Source of the DNA: Hymenobacter qilianensis
GTDB taxonomy: Bacteria > Bacteroidota > Bacteroidia > Cytophagales > Hymenobacteraceae
Direction: 5' to 3'
Assembly: GCF_014489555.1 (NCBI RefSeq)
Contig: NZ_CP060784.1
Location: forward strand, 4,304,501-4,368,500
Length of the DNA: 64,000 bases
Shown: positions 18,019-26,898 of the stretch, piece by piece
Layout of the letters: each line of letters opens with the position of its first letter
Numbering within the stretch: the first letter of the stretch is position 1
Notes under the pieces: model-generated
Seen by the model: the letters and a program-made list of their open reading frames with translations, nothing else
Database searches by the model: none
What the model was told of the DNA's origin: nothing
Position numbers and translations under genes: made by a program

Positions 18019-18734
18019 ATGCAAGTAGGCGAGATAGAGGTAGAGATAGTGCGTAAGAACATCCGCAACGTGCACTTAGCCGTGCTTCCGCCCGATGGCA
18101 AGGTGCGGGTGGCTACCCCCCTACTGGTAGATGATGATTCGGTACGCCGGCTGGTGATTGGCCGGCTTAGTTGGATACATGCTCAGCAGGCCAAGTTCGA
18201 AAATCAGGAGCGACAACCCCTACGTCAGTACGTGGATGGCGAAACCCATTACTTCCGGGGCAGCGCTACCGATTGGAAGTGCGAGAAATCACTACTGGAT
18301 CTAATCGGATAGAGCTACGCGGCAATGCCTACCTGACGATGTACGTACGGCCCAATAGTGACGTAGTGGCGCGGGGACGGGTGCTACAGACTTGGTATCG
18401 GGAGCAGTTAAAGAATCAGCTGCCTGCGCTAGCGGCTAAATGGGAGCCACGGATTGGTGTACAGGCTCAAGACTGGCAGGTAAAGCTGATGAAGACCAAG
18501 TGGGGCACCTGCAATATTGAGGCGCGCCGCATCTGGCTGAACCTTGAGCTGGCGAAGGTAGCGCCGCACCTACTGGAATACGTGGTGGTGCATGAGCTTA
18601 TTCACTTACTGGAGCGAACTCATAATGAGCGATTCCGGGGGCTGCTGGATCAGTTTATGCCTAACTGGCGGTTGCACCGTGAGGCGTTGAATGGCGGCGA
18701 GCTGGCGGCATACGAGAGCTTTGACTTGGGGTAA
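18019..18734 (+). CDS. YgjP-like M48-type metallopeptidase, frameshifted
   Basis: The first frame, MQVGEIEVEIVRKNIRNVHL, stops at 18312. The second begins with GQRYRLEVREITTGSNRIEL and ends at 18734. One extra G in the run at 18257-18260 fuses them into a protein of about 239 aa, the usual size of YgjP-like (DUF45) metallopeptidases. The zinc site HELIH is near residue 191 and WGTCN near 170, both characteristic. This family is repeatedly encoded next to type I restriction genes, and here it follows hsdR and the HNH-like gene with 43 nt spacing. Its role in restriction control is not established; regulated proteolysis of HsdR is a known theme in the field and only an inference here. Confidence 0.85.
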
Positions 18735-18817
18735 GTCGTGAGCAGATAAATCAGGATAAACGGACGGGTTTATTTGCTACATTTAGCCCTTCTGCTACTT
18801 GCTCGCTTGTCCATTCT

Positions 18818-19177
18818 ATGCCACGTAAAGACCGGTCCGATATCAAAATCGGAAACCTGGAAAAAAAACTCGGTCTTGCCAAGGGTGCTATCCGCAATCC
18901 AGACGGGTCAGATGCCCGCAGCGACAAAAAGCTAGGAACCTTACGAGAAGAGTATCGGGCGTTATATGGTAATCGCCCCGTGCGAAAGAACGCAACCATT
19001 ATCGCGGCTGCCACTAAATCCGCTCCCGCCGCAGCAAGCACCAAAAAAGCAACGGTTAAAAAGACAGCCTCGTCTTCTAGCAGCACAAGTACGAAGAAGG
19101 CAGGCGGAACAGTCGCTAAGTCAACTGCTGCTAGTCCAGCAAAGAGGTCAGCAGATAATACTAGACGGAAGAAGTAG
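18818..19177 (+). CDS. Small basic protein with histone H1-like tail
   Basis: A 119-aa protein. Residues 1-55 are a folded-looking segment, KIGNLEKKLGLAKGAIRNPD and KKLGTLREEYRALYGNRP. From about residue 60 it becomes an Ala/Lys/Ser/Thr tail (KKATVKKTASSSSS) resembling bacterial histone H1-like Hc1/AlgP tails that bind DNA or RNA. Its TAG stop is one base before the ATG of the TIR-like gene, so the two are translationally linked. I do not know a named family. As partner of the TIR-like protein it may be a DNA-binding sensor or inhibitor, which is inference. Composition of the tail makes homology searches difficult. Confidence 0.65.
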   Translation: MPRKDRSDIKIGNLEKKLGLAKGAIRNPDGSDARSDKKLGTLREEYRALYGNRPVRKNATIIAAATKSAPAAASTKKATVKKTASSSSSTSTKKAGGTVAKSTAASPAKRSADNTRRKK

Positions 19178-19178
19178 G

Positions 19179-19895
19179 ATGAAAACTCGCCGTCCCGCTC
19201 CGCCCAGACGCCGGAAGCATGAGCAATACGATTATAATGTATTCATCAACTGCCCCTTCGACGATAAATACAAACCTCTTTTTCACGCCATGGTGTTTAC
19301 CATCCACCATGCCGGATTTATTGCTCGCTGTGCTTTAGAAGCCAGTACACAGAATTATCGATTCCCACGCATATTGGATATTATAGGTGAGTGCCGCTAT
19401 GGTATTCATGATGTATCGCGCAGCGTATCGGGTCAGGAGCCTCGCAATAATATGCCCTTGGAATTAGGGGTATTTATTGGCTGCCAGTATTTTGGCAAGT
19501 CCTACGATTTAGAAAAGGAATATTTAGTGCTCGACACCAAAGCGCATGAATACAAGAAATACTTAACCGACTTAGGCGGTGAAGACCCTAGTGCTCACGG
19601 CGACACAGTAGAAGGAATCATTAGCAGTGTGCGGGACTGGTTGAGCATGCGTATTCCTACTAACGAGGAACCGCTTCCAGGCGCTGATTATATGGGCACG
19701 CTTTATCAGATATTCCTTGATCAAAAGGAAGATTTCTGTGACCGTTATAGGCTGCGGTTTGAGAAGCTGACTTTCCCGGAGTATGTCAAGGTTATGACTG
19801 ATTTTCTAGAGGAAAGGCACCGTGATATGGATTTAGTAGAGGAGTCATATAAGCAAATCATCGAGCAGCCTGAAGAGGCCGAATTGGATGAATAA
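19179..19895 (+). CDS. TIR-like (Rossmann) protein, possible defence effector
   Basis: A 238-aa protein. The opening strand and loop YNVFINCPFDDKYKPLFHAM (residues 19-38) are followed by a helix-strand pattern with GFIARCALEAS. Next come a DIIGECRYGIHDVSRSVS segment and NNMPLELGVFIG near residue 90, whose Glu lies where TIR domains and nucleoside deoxyribosyltransferases hold their catalytic Glu. This looks like the TIR-like/NDT-like fold common in prokaryotic defence proteins; assignment is by pattern, not by alignment. The C-terminal 100 residues are acidic and helical. The start at 19179 follows the basic protein's stop by one base; a longer frame exists upstream but only reads the tail out of phase. 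Enzymatic NAD or nucleotide cleavage is a hypothesis. Confidence 0.6.
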   Translation: MKTRRPAPPRRRKHEQYDYNVFINCPFDDKYKPLFHAMVFTIHHAGFIARCALEASTQNYRFPRILDIIGECRYGIHDVSRSVSGQEPRNNMPLELGVFIGCQYFGKSYDLEKEYLVLDTKAHEYKKYLTDLGGEDPSAHGDTVEGIISSVRDWLSMRIPTNEEPLPGADYMGTLYQIFLDQKEDFCDRYRLRFEKLTFPEYVKVMTDFLEERHRDMDLVEESYKQIIEQPEEAELDE

Positions 19896-20088
19896 TCGAA
19901 CTAGAACATATACATCAACTTGAAAAATTCGTCACTGATAGCACACTATATTTATTGATTTGTAAAATCAGTAAAATCCAACCGCGAATTACACCTTTAT
20001 TTAAGCTTCAACCGACGCGCAAAACTTCATTCATCATACTTTACATCTGATCTCTTTAGAAGCCTTCTCATAACACTTAATAGCTTAT

Positions 20089-20952
20089 ATGATTGACCCA
20101 GCAATACCCAAACTATTTAAGAAAATAGCTGAATATCTGTGGAAAGATTTAGGCCAGCGACACAAATTTGGACTAGATAAAGCTGAAATTGGCATTACAG
20201 ATGATATTATATTTTATTTAAAGCGTTTTACTCATGGTCGTCATAACAGTGGTATTACTATCTGGAAGGCTAAAGATGAGGTCACATATGGGCATGACAT
20301 AGACTTATTCATTCAGGACTATAGTCAGAACTACTACTGGTTTCCCTTACAAGCTAAAGTATTATTTAATAATAAAATTTATAAAAGCGTCAAACATGAA
20401 AGTCATCAACAGTGGACTTTGCTTAAACGTTTGAAGCGAAAAAGCCAAGCAGCAGGTATATGGTGTGAGCCTTACTACTTATTTTATAATGGCTTCACCC
20501 AAAAATCATTAAGCTATTATGTTGCCCGGAAGCAACCTCACGGTTCGGTTGTAGGCTATGGAGCTCTAGGTTGTTCGTTGGTAGATCCCTACTTGGTTGG
20601 AAAAGCATGTATAAAGGGAGCAAATCCGAAATACAGTGATTTTCATACAAACATTCGCTTAAAAGCATCACCTCGAAAGGTCTTGCCGTGGCATAAAATC
20701 TTTAACCAGGTTAATAGGAAAACTCGAAATTTGCCAGTAGTCAATCTACTAACTAATAATGATATTCAAAATCGGTCAAGCTTCTACTCGCAAATCGTAG
20801 AGCCTGCATACGAAGCCATTCCCCAGGCCTACTATTATCCAGGTCCATTCACAGATGTATCACTAGAAGATGAATCGCGTGGACGTTATATGGTAGTTAT
20901 AAATCAAGTTGATATAGAGTGGCTTTTATTTTCAACACTGTTTAAGGAGTAA
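20089..20952 (+). CDS. DUF6615-like protein, candidate PD-(D/E)XK nuclease
   Basis: A 287-aa protein with the pattern of the DUF6615 family. An N-terminal helix is followed by EIGITDDIIFYL near residue 33, YGHDIDLFIQD near 65 and WFPLQAKVLF near 85. The series E, D and Q-x-K fits a degenerate PD-(D/E)XK nuclease core. The rest contains many Tyr and Trp and no recognised domain. The coding sequence is much more AT-rich than hsdR or the core genes, suggesting separate acquisition. It stands alone, 190 bp after the TIR-like gene and 170 bp before the next nuclease-like gene. Being inside a defence island supports a nuclease role but does not prove it. Confidence 0.55.
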   Translation: MIDPAIPKLFKKIAEYLWKDLGQRHKFGLDKAEIGITDDIIFYLKRFTHGRHNSGITIWKAKDEVTYGHDIDLFIQDYSQNYYWFPLQAKVLFNNKIYKSVKHESHQQWTLLKRLKRKSQAAGIWCEPYYLFYNGFTQKSLSYYVARKQPHGSVVGYGALGCSLVDPYLVGKACIKGANPKYSDFHTNIRLKASPRKVLPWHKIFNQVNRKTRNLPVVNLLTNNDIQNRSSFYSQIVEPAYEAIPQAYYYPGPFTDVSLEDESRGRYMVVINQVDIEWLLFSTLFKE

Positions 20953-21123
20953 TATCTAATCCCTCCAATTACAACTATTTATTGGTCACCCTCGTGCTAA
21001 TCGAGCGCTTAAAGAAATATTAAGAACAAGTTTTCTAGTAAATACAGTGGTTTGCTCTGTACTCGGTAAGTCACAAAAGTTATTCATGTCATCTGCTTCC
21101 TATTTCTAGCCCCAGTTGATAAA

Positions 21124-22753
21124 TGGACTTCTTTAGCCATGAAGATGTTGCACTACTCCACCAGTATGCAGATCAAGAGCACAAAGGCACTACCACAGCC
21201 AAACAAGTAGAACAGACCTTAGCGTGGGGGTATGGGAAAAAACCCGCTATTGGGCTCAACAGCTTGCAGAGGAGCTTGCTGCCGATGGGTGGGTAATGGA
21301 ATGTCGACGCTCAGTAGTCAAAAAAGCAGGCAAGACGAAGCGTCAGGCAGATGGGCGCCAGCGGATGCGTCGTACGTTCCGACACTATACTTGGGCAAAG
21401 ATCTACCGGGAAGAGGATCAAGGTCGGCAGATCTTTTTCACTGTGGGCGTTGATGGTCTGAAGCAGGAACTAGTATTGAAACTGGACTGTATGCGTACGG
21501 GCAGTAAGGGGCTCGATGAACGGTTAGTAGCCCGGTTTGATAATTATTTGCAATGCGAAACCGCGGCAGCTCATTGGCAGCGACTCTCGATGCCCGAGCT
21601 AACTAAATGGAATTGGAAACATTTGCTAAGTGCAAGCAAAAAATTTATAGAGCAGCATCGTACCCATTATGAAGCGGCTCAGCAGTTTACCTGGCAAGGC
21701 GCTGACCCAGTTCGTAACCGTTTAGCGCGCATTTGTTGGAATACTCTTGGATGGCAGCGCCCTTCAGGAGCGGAGGGTAAGAGTACCGCAGTTGGCAGTC
21801 ACGAGAGCAGCAGCTTTGCCGGGTTTGGGGCTGAAGAATGGCTCTTCAATTTTGAGCGTTTATTACAAGGCTACCATTATGGATTTCTGCAACCGCTAAA
21901 TACTGGTAAAGAACGCTCCACATACGAAGGGCAGACGTTTGATATTAGGCTATTTACGCGTAATGAATCTACAGGTACGTACTTCTACGCCGGTCGTATT
22001 CGCAATGCTATTGTGTTAACAGCTCAAGAACGTCAAGAAGCAGAACTAGCTTACAAGCGCAAGAAATGGTATACTACCATGGAGGATGATTTGGTGGCAG
22101 TAGGCGCAAGTGGCAAAATTGATATGGGAGAGTTCGCACCAGGACCATTTAACTTGCGGTTTAAACCAGAGGACGTGGAGCGACCCGATACAGATGATGG
22201 GCTGCTATTGATTGATAATATTGAGGATTGGAGCCGCAGTCAACGCTATGTATTGTTTCATGATTTCGCCCCTTTAACTCCAGGCGACCTATCACCAGTT
22301 GGCATACGCCACGTGGCATTAAAGCCTGCCGTCGGCAGTCCTATTCAGCAGCGAACTCGTCAGACACAAGCTCGTCTAATTGAATTAGAAGGACTACACG
22401 ATCAGGTTCAGGAAAAATTGATAAAGCAACTGAAGAAAGAGTTTCCTGGAGATTTAATTGCGCGAGAAGCTTGTATCATGCCTGACAAGAAGCGATTAGA
22501 CGTAGTTCGGGAGCGGGCAAATGGACAGCAGGTATTTTATGAAGTGAAAGTATTACCTACACTACGAGCCTGTATTCGTGAGGCCTTGGGACAAATGTTA
22601 GAATATGCCCATTGGGGTAATAATGACCTATCTGAGGAACTGGTCATAGTTTCCTATCACGCACCTACTACGATAGCAAAGGAATACCTGCAAAAACTAG
22701 TAGATAAATATGGCTTGCCAATCAGCTACCAGCAAATCCCGTTGAGTAGCTAA
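21124..22753 (+). CDS. Unknown protein with C-terminal PD-(D/E)XK-like domain, frameshifted
   Basis: The ATG at 21124 opens MDFFSHEDVALLHQYADQEH, which runs to a five-G run (21226-21230). After adding one G it continues as WGVWEKTRYWAQQLAEELA to 22753, giving about 543 aa. The large central part is not recognised. Near residue 457 comes DKKRLDVVRERANGQQVFYE, then VKVLPTLRACIREALGQMLEYA. This D...E-x-K followed by a helix ending in GQMLEYA is the pattern of PD-(D/E)XK nucleases of the type found in restriction and DUF3883-like proteins. It is the last gene before the tRNA-Arg and therefore the island's edge. A single-gene defence nuclease is a plausible inference. Confidence 0.55.
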
Positions 22754-22797
22754 CCAAAGTTTTAAAATTCTACTTAAATCCCGTGAGTAGTACAGTT

Positions 22798-22819
22798 GTA
22801 TGAACCGCTGTATGAACCG
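22798..22819. repeat. Two 10-bp direct repeats next to tRNA-Arg
   Basis: GTATGAACCG occurs at 22798-22807 and 22810-22819, 12 bp apart, about 50 bp from the tRNA 3' end. Short spaced repeats beside a tRNA 3' end are typical of integrase arm or core sites; that role is inferred. Confidence 0.4.
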
Positions 22820-22828
22820 GCAACAAAA

Positions 22829-22857
22829 AAGCCACCTAGCATTGATACTAAGTGGCT
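22829..22857 (-). terminator. Hairpin terminator downstream of tRNA-Arg
   Basis: AGCCACCTAG and CTAAGTGGCT pair with one mismatch around an 8-nt loop, and on the minus strand the stem is followed by TTTTTT. It would end the tRNA-Arg transcript 12 nt past the mature 3' end, and could also stop island transcripts entering from the left. Confidence 0.6.
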
Positions 22858-22868
22858 GATTATCAAAG

Positions 22869-22942
22869 TACCCCGTAAGAGATTCGAACTCCTGACCTAC
22901 TGCTTAGAAGGCAGCCGCTCTATCCAACTGAGCTAACGAGGC
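22869..22942 (-). tRNA. tRNA-Arg (TCT)
   Basis: A 74-nt cloverleaf on the minus strand with acceptor GCCTCGT/ACGGGGT, D-arm TAGCTCAGTTGGATAGAGC, anticodon loop CTTCTAA (anticodon TCT) and T-loop GTTCGAATC. The CCA is not encoded. Its 3' end faces the defence island, a common integration target for mobile elements. Confidence 0.95.
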
Positions 22943-22981
22943 AAAAAACAAAGCTTTTAAAAACAGAAAGCTAGGTTACAT

Positions 22982-23018
22982 AAAAAAGGCCTTTTGCTGT
23001 TTGCAAAAGGCCTTTTTT
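22982..23018. terminator. Bidirectional terminator between tRNA-Arg and tRNA-Pro
   Basis: A perfect 16-bp inverted repeat (22982-22997 with 23003-23018) with loop TGTTT, A-rich on one side and TTTTTT on the other. It can work on either strand. Confidence 0.8.
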
Positions 23019-23028
23019 GGGAAATGTG

Positions 23029-23102
23029 TCGGGGTGGCAGGATTCGAACCTGCGGCCTCCTGCTCCCAAAGCAGGCGCGATACCGGGCTACGCTACACCC
23101 CG
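23029..23102 (-). tRNA. tRNA-Pro (TGG)
   Basis: A 74-nt minus-strand cloverleaf with acceptor CGGGGTG/CACCCCG, anticodon loop TTTGGGA (anticodon TGG) and T-loop GTTCGAATC. The C1-G72 pair and the anticodon identify proline. No CCA encoded. Confidence 0.95.
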
Positions 23103-23110
23103 AAAAGAGA

Positions 23111-23178
23111 ATGAGGAATAAGAACTGAGAGTGAAGAATCTATTTGCAATTCCTCGTTGCTCATTCTTGATTCCTCAT
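23111..23178. repeat. Imperfect inverted repeat between tRNA-Pro and tRNA-Ser
   Basis: ATGAGGAATAAGAA (from 23111) is nearly the reverse complement of TTCTTGATTCCTCAT (23164-23178). The loop is long, about 40 nt. It may form a transcript stem between the two tRNAs; function unknown. Confidence 0.4.
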
Positions 23179-23190
23179 GGAAAAGGAATG

Positions 23191-23278
23191 CGGAGAGAGG
23201 GGGATTCGAACCCCCGGTAGCCTTTAGAGCTACGGCAGTTTAGCAAACTACTGGTTTCAGCCACTCACCCATCTCTCC
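23191..23278 (-). tRNA. tRNA-Ser (GCT)
   Basis: An 88-nt type II tRNA on the minus strand. Acceptor GGAGAGA/TCTCTCC, anticodon loop TTGCTAA (anticodon GCT), a long variable arm (CCGTAGCTCTAAAGGCTACC) and T-loop GTTCGAATC are all present. The long variable arm is diagnostic for serine. Confidence 0.95.
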
Positions 23279-23493
23279 AAAACAGGTCTCTTCCGGTCGA
23301 AGAGTGCGCAAATATACAACTAGAAGCGAAGAAACAGCCTTCTCGAAAAAAAATATCTTCCTTTACTTATCCCGCTATCCCTGCGCCTGGCTAGTAATAG
23401 GCCGCTATATTTGTTGCAGTAGCCTGAGTAACTGCATAGTTGGACAGCTGATCATTTATTTATAGTACCTACTGCATTAGTCGTATTTTTTTT

Positions 23494-24470
23494 ATGAATT
23501 GGGCTTATCCCCTTTCCTGGCTTGAGTTGGCTTGCGCAGGTATCTTCCTGATCCTGTATGTTGGCTACGCGATCCGTACGAGGCGATTGGCAGCACCTTT
23601 GGGCCAGCGGGGCTGGCACCTTGGCTGGAAACTACTTTTGCGAACGGTTTACTTTGGTTTATTTCTGGTGGCCTTGCTTGGGCCAGCTTACGGTGTTACG
23701 CAGCAGCCGGTGCGCACAGCGGGCAAAGATGTATGGCTACTCGTTGACCTTTCGCGTTCCATGGACGCTACTGACGTAATTCCATCTCGCCTGCAAAAAG
23801 CAAAAGCGGAGCTTACCCAGTTGATAAGCCGTTTTCAGGCTGATCGGATTGGGCTGCTGGTTTTTGCGGCTGACGCCTATGTGCAATGCCCGCTAACGTA
23901 CGACCAGAGCGCGCTCCGTCTTTTTATTTCTACCCTTCAAACTAGTTTAGTGCCTGTTGGCAGTACTGACTTGGTGCCGCCGTTGGAGTTAGTTTTGACA
24001 CGCTTGGAGGCAACGAAACGGCCACTAGGTTCGGCAGCCCGTTCTACAGCGGTAGTCGTTATAAGTGATGGAGAAGACTTTGGCGAAAACGTAGAGCCCA
24101 CCTTACGGCTGCTGGCCCGCTCTGGGGTGCGCCTATACACTGTAGGCGTTGGTACTCTGGAAGGCGCGCGCGTTCCTCGCCTTACCAGCGGTGGATATGT
24201 GCGTGATAATAAAGGCCGGGAGGCAGTCACGCGGCTGATGCCTACTACGCTACGCCGGCTTGCGCAGCAAACTGGGGGCAATATTTTGAACTGACTGACC
24301 GGCGCAACGAGTTTCCGTTGTTAGTGAATGCCCTCAACCGCCTTGAGGGGCAAGCAGAGCAGGTGCGCACCGTGGCCGTGGCCGATAACCGCTACCGATT
24401 TCCGCTGTTGCTGGCGTTGGTGCTACTGGCGTTAGATATTGTTATTACTGTTCGCGTAATAAAGCCGTGA
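23494..24470 (+). CDS. batB: BatB-like von Willebrand factor A protein, frameshifted
   Basis: A membrane protein with two N-terminal TM segments (near residues 8-25 and 48-66) and a VWA domain whose MIDAS motif DLSRSMD lies near residue 84. A conserved VVVISDGEDFGENVEP follows near 188. The first frame ends at 24294. With one extra G in the five-G run at 24274-24278 it reads TGGQYFELTDRRNEF and continues to a C-terminal TM segment (LLLALVLLALDIVITV) ending at 24470, about 326 aa, the normal BatB size. Bat proteins form an aerotolerance or envelope complex with MoxR-type ATPases. Here the stop overlaps the batC start by 4 nt (GTGA). Confidence 0.85.
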
Positions 24471-25458
24471 AGAATGTGCTGCTACTTTTTTTGCTGATGA
24501 TCGGGGCTGGGGAGGCTTCACCCGCATCCGTGACCGAAACGTGGCTGTGCAGGAAGGAGCGGCTGCTTACGCCCGCCAAAATTTTGCCCAGGCTGTCCAG
24601 GCTTATCAGCGGGCCGTGGATGAATTAGGAACCAAGGATGAAGCCGCTATCCTGAATCTGGCGCATGCCTGCAACCGGGTTGGCCGGGAGGCAGCAGCCA
24701 AATCATACTATAGCCTCCTTATTACCAGCAAAACGCCAGCTATACGCAGTGTGGCTCAGCAGCAGTTAGCCGTGTTGGCCGTGCAGGGAGGCGAATTCGC
24801 ACAGGCCGTGACTCTGCTGCGGCAGTCGTTACTGGCCGATCCCACGAATGCCGAAGCGCGCTATAACTACGAAGTGCTACGCGATTATCTGGCACGCCGA
24901 CTCAATTCACCCCGCATTCCACCACCTTCTCCTAGTGACGCCTCGAATCCCAAACCAGAGCAAGGTGCGCCTAATTCTAAGGATGCGGCTAACCAGCGCC
25001 AGGCGCGGGCAGGCAATGACCGTAAAGGCCAACTTGACGACTCCAATTTGCCCACCAACCCTCAAAATGCCCCCAGCAGCAACCAAACAAATCAGGCCAG
25101 CCGAATAATAATCAGCCGGGGGTAAATCCTGGTACTATGGCTCGTGGTGGCTTCGAGCCTGGTGAAGGCGCTGAGCGTAATGTGGCTAGGGCTCGGAAGC
25201 CGGCAATGTGCGTGGCCTCAACGACGAGGCCGGGGTGAAGAGGCAAACGAGGGTCGTAGCCGGCGGTCCGGCACTGAAGTAGCTGACCTCGACGAGACCC
25301 AGCTCCAGACCCAGCGGGCACGCTTGCAGCAAATGCAACTCAGCACGGGCCGGGCCCGGCAAATACTGGAGTCGTTGGGAGCGGCTGAACAGCAATACCT
25401 TCAGCAGCTGCCGCGGCGAGCAGTTCGTAAGCAGGCCAGCGACAAACCAGCCTGGTAA
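24467..25458 (+). CDS. batC: BatC-like TPR protein, several frameshifts
   Basis: A GTG at 24467 opens a hydrophobic signal segment (VLLLFLLMIGAG). A break in a G4 run (24503-24506 or 24509-24512) then leads to RDRNVAVQEGAAAYARQ and TPR repeats. These include AYQRAVDELGTKDEAAILNL and NAEARYNYEVLRDYLARRL, which is the BatC pattern. After an Asn/Gln/Pro-rich linker the frame breaks again near 25095, 25190 and 25236. The end, DETQLQTQRARLQQMQLSTG to QASDKPAW, is in the original register. All four breaks can be fixed by lengthening a G or C run by one. The restored protein is about 330 aa and periplasmic. It overlaps batB and belongs to the same operon. Confidence 0.75.
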
Positions 25459-25579
25459 GTACTATAAAAACGAAGGCAATAAATGCTGGGAGAGCGGACG
25501 CTACTCGGGTTATTCGTACTTTTACGGGCCGAAGCTTCGGCTTCATTTTTCTGATCCACCCCCACTTCCACCCATTTTT

Positions 25580-26761
25580 ATGCAAGTTAAAGAAGTAGTT
25601 ATTGTTGCCGCCGTGCGTACGCCGATTGGCAGTTTTGGCGGTAGCCTCGCCTCGCTTTCGGCCACCGATCTGGGCGGTATTGCCTTGAAAGGGGCTCTAG
25701 AGAAAGCTGGCGTTGATCCGAAGGAAGTGCAGCAGGTAATTATGGGCAACGTGATTTCGGCCAACCTTGGCCAGGCCCCCGCCCGGCAGGCCGCCAAGAA
25801 AGCTGGTTTGCCTGACACCGTTGAGTGCACCACCGTTAATAAGGTATGTGCTTCGGGCACGAAAGCAATCATGTTTGCTGCTCAGGCTATTATGCTGGGG
25901 CAAGCGGACGTAATTTTGGCTGGGGGCATGGAAAGCATGTCCAATGTGCCTTATTACCTCGATAAAGCTCGTTTTGGCGCTAAGTACGGCCATTCCCAGA
26001 TGATCGACGGCCTGATGAAAGACGGCCTCTGGGACCCTTACAACGACTACGCTATGGGTAACGCGGCCGAGCATACAGCCAAGGAAATGGGCTTTACCCG
26101 CGAGCAGCAGGATGAGTTTGCCATTGAAAGCTACACGCGCAGCGCGAAGGCAGCCAAAGCTGGCAAAAAGAAGGACGAAATCATTCCCATCACTATCGAA
26201 AGCCGGGGCAAAACCACTGTTATCGAAGATGATGAAGAATACCTGAAGGTGGACTTCACCAAAGTAGCTGGCCTCAAGCCTGCATTTATAAAGGATGGCA
26301 CCGTAACGGCCGCCAACGCTTCTACCCTGAATGACGGAGCTGCTGCTGTGCTGCTTATGAGCCGTGAAAAGGCCGATGAGTTGGGCATCAAGCCATTGGC
26401 TCGCATAAGGGGTTTTGCTGATGCTGAGCAGGCGCCGGAGTGGTTCACGACTTCACCTTCGCTGGCTATTCCGAAAGCCTTGAAGCACGCTGGTGTAAAC
26501 GCCAGCGAAGTTGATTTCTACGAAATCAACGAGGCTTTCTCGGTGGTATCATTGGCTAACAACAAGCTGCTGAACCTGGAAGGTGACAAGGTAAATGTGT
26601 ACGGCGGGGCCGTGTCGTTGGGTCATCCGCTGGGGGCTTCGGGCGCACGCATCGTGACGACGCTGCTGAACGTGATGCAGAATGAAGGCGGCAAAATCGG
26701 CGTGACGGGCATCTGCAATGGCGGCGGTGGCGCCAGCAGCATTGTACTGGAAAAGCTATAG
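25580..26761 (+). CDS. Acetyl-CoA acetyltransferase (thiolase)
   Basis: A 393-aa thiolase II-type enzyme condensing or cleaving acetoacetyl-CoA. The nucleophilic Cys is in NKVCASGTKA near residue 90, the second active-site pair in NEAFSVV near 315 and GHPLGASGARIV near 350, and the proton-donor Cys in GICNGGGGAS near 382. Length and all motifs match the family. It is a single-gene unit followed by a strong terminator and serves ketogenic, fatty acid or isoprenoid precursor metabolism. Intact and unremarkable. Either AtoB or the PhaA/ThlA branch is possible. Confidence 0.95.
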   Translation: MQVKEVVIVAAVRTPIGSFGGSLASLSATDLGGIALKGALEKAGVDPKEVQQVIMGNVISANLGQAPARQAAKKAGLPDTVECTTVNKVCASGTKAIMFAAQAIMLGQADVILAGGMESMSNVPYYLDKARFGAKYGHSQMIDGLMKDGLWDPYNDYAMGNAAEHTAKEMGFTREQQDEFAIESYTRSAKAAKAGKKKDEIIPITIESRGKTTVIEDDEEYLKVDFTKVAGLKPAFIKDGTVTAANASTLNDGAAAVLLMSREKADELGIKPLARIRGFADAEQAPEWFTTSPSLAIPKALKHAGVNASEVDFYEINEAFSVVSLANNKLLNLEGDKVNVYGGAVSLGHPLGASGARIVTTLLNVMQNEGGKIGVTGICNGGGGASSIVLEKL

Positions 26762-26777
26762 AGCTTCTTTTGAGGAT

Positions 26778-26811
26778 AAAAAGCCCCCAGATACCTTCTG
26801 GGGGCTTTTTT
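26778..26811 (+). terminator. Intrinsic terminator after thiolase
   Basis: AAAAAGCCCCCAG and CTGGGGGCTTTTTT form a long stem with a T tract. It is a member of the recurring C-run/G-run terminator family of this window, arms 5 C / 5 G. Confidence 0.9.
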
Positions 26812-26898
26812 GATGCACTAATTCTGCTTTGCTTTATCTGAATAGGGCCGTAAGGCCCACCAATGCACTTTGCCGCTTTTTCCTGCGTTCTTGCGTCT

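Noticed and set aside
18966..19178. Upstream extension of the TIR-like frame
   Set aside because: It overlaps the basic protein out of phase and reads only its low-complexity tail; the ATG at 19179 fits the domain start.
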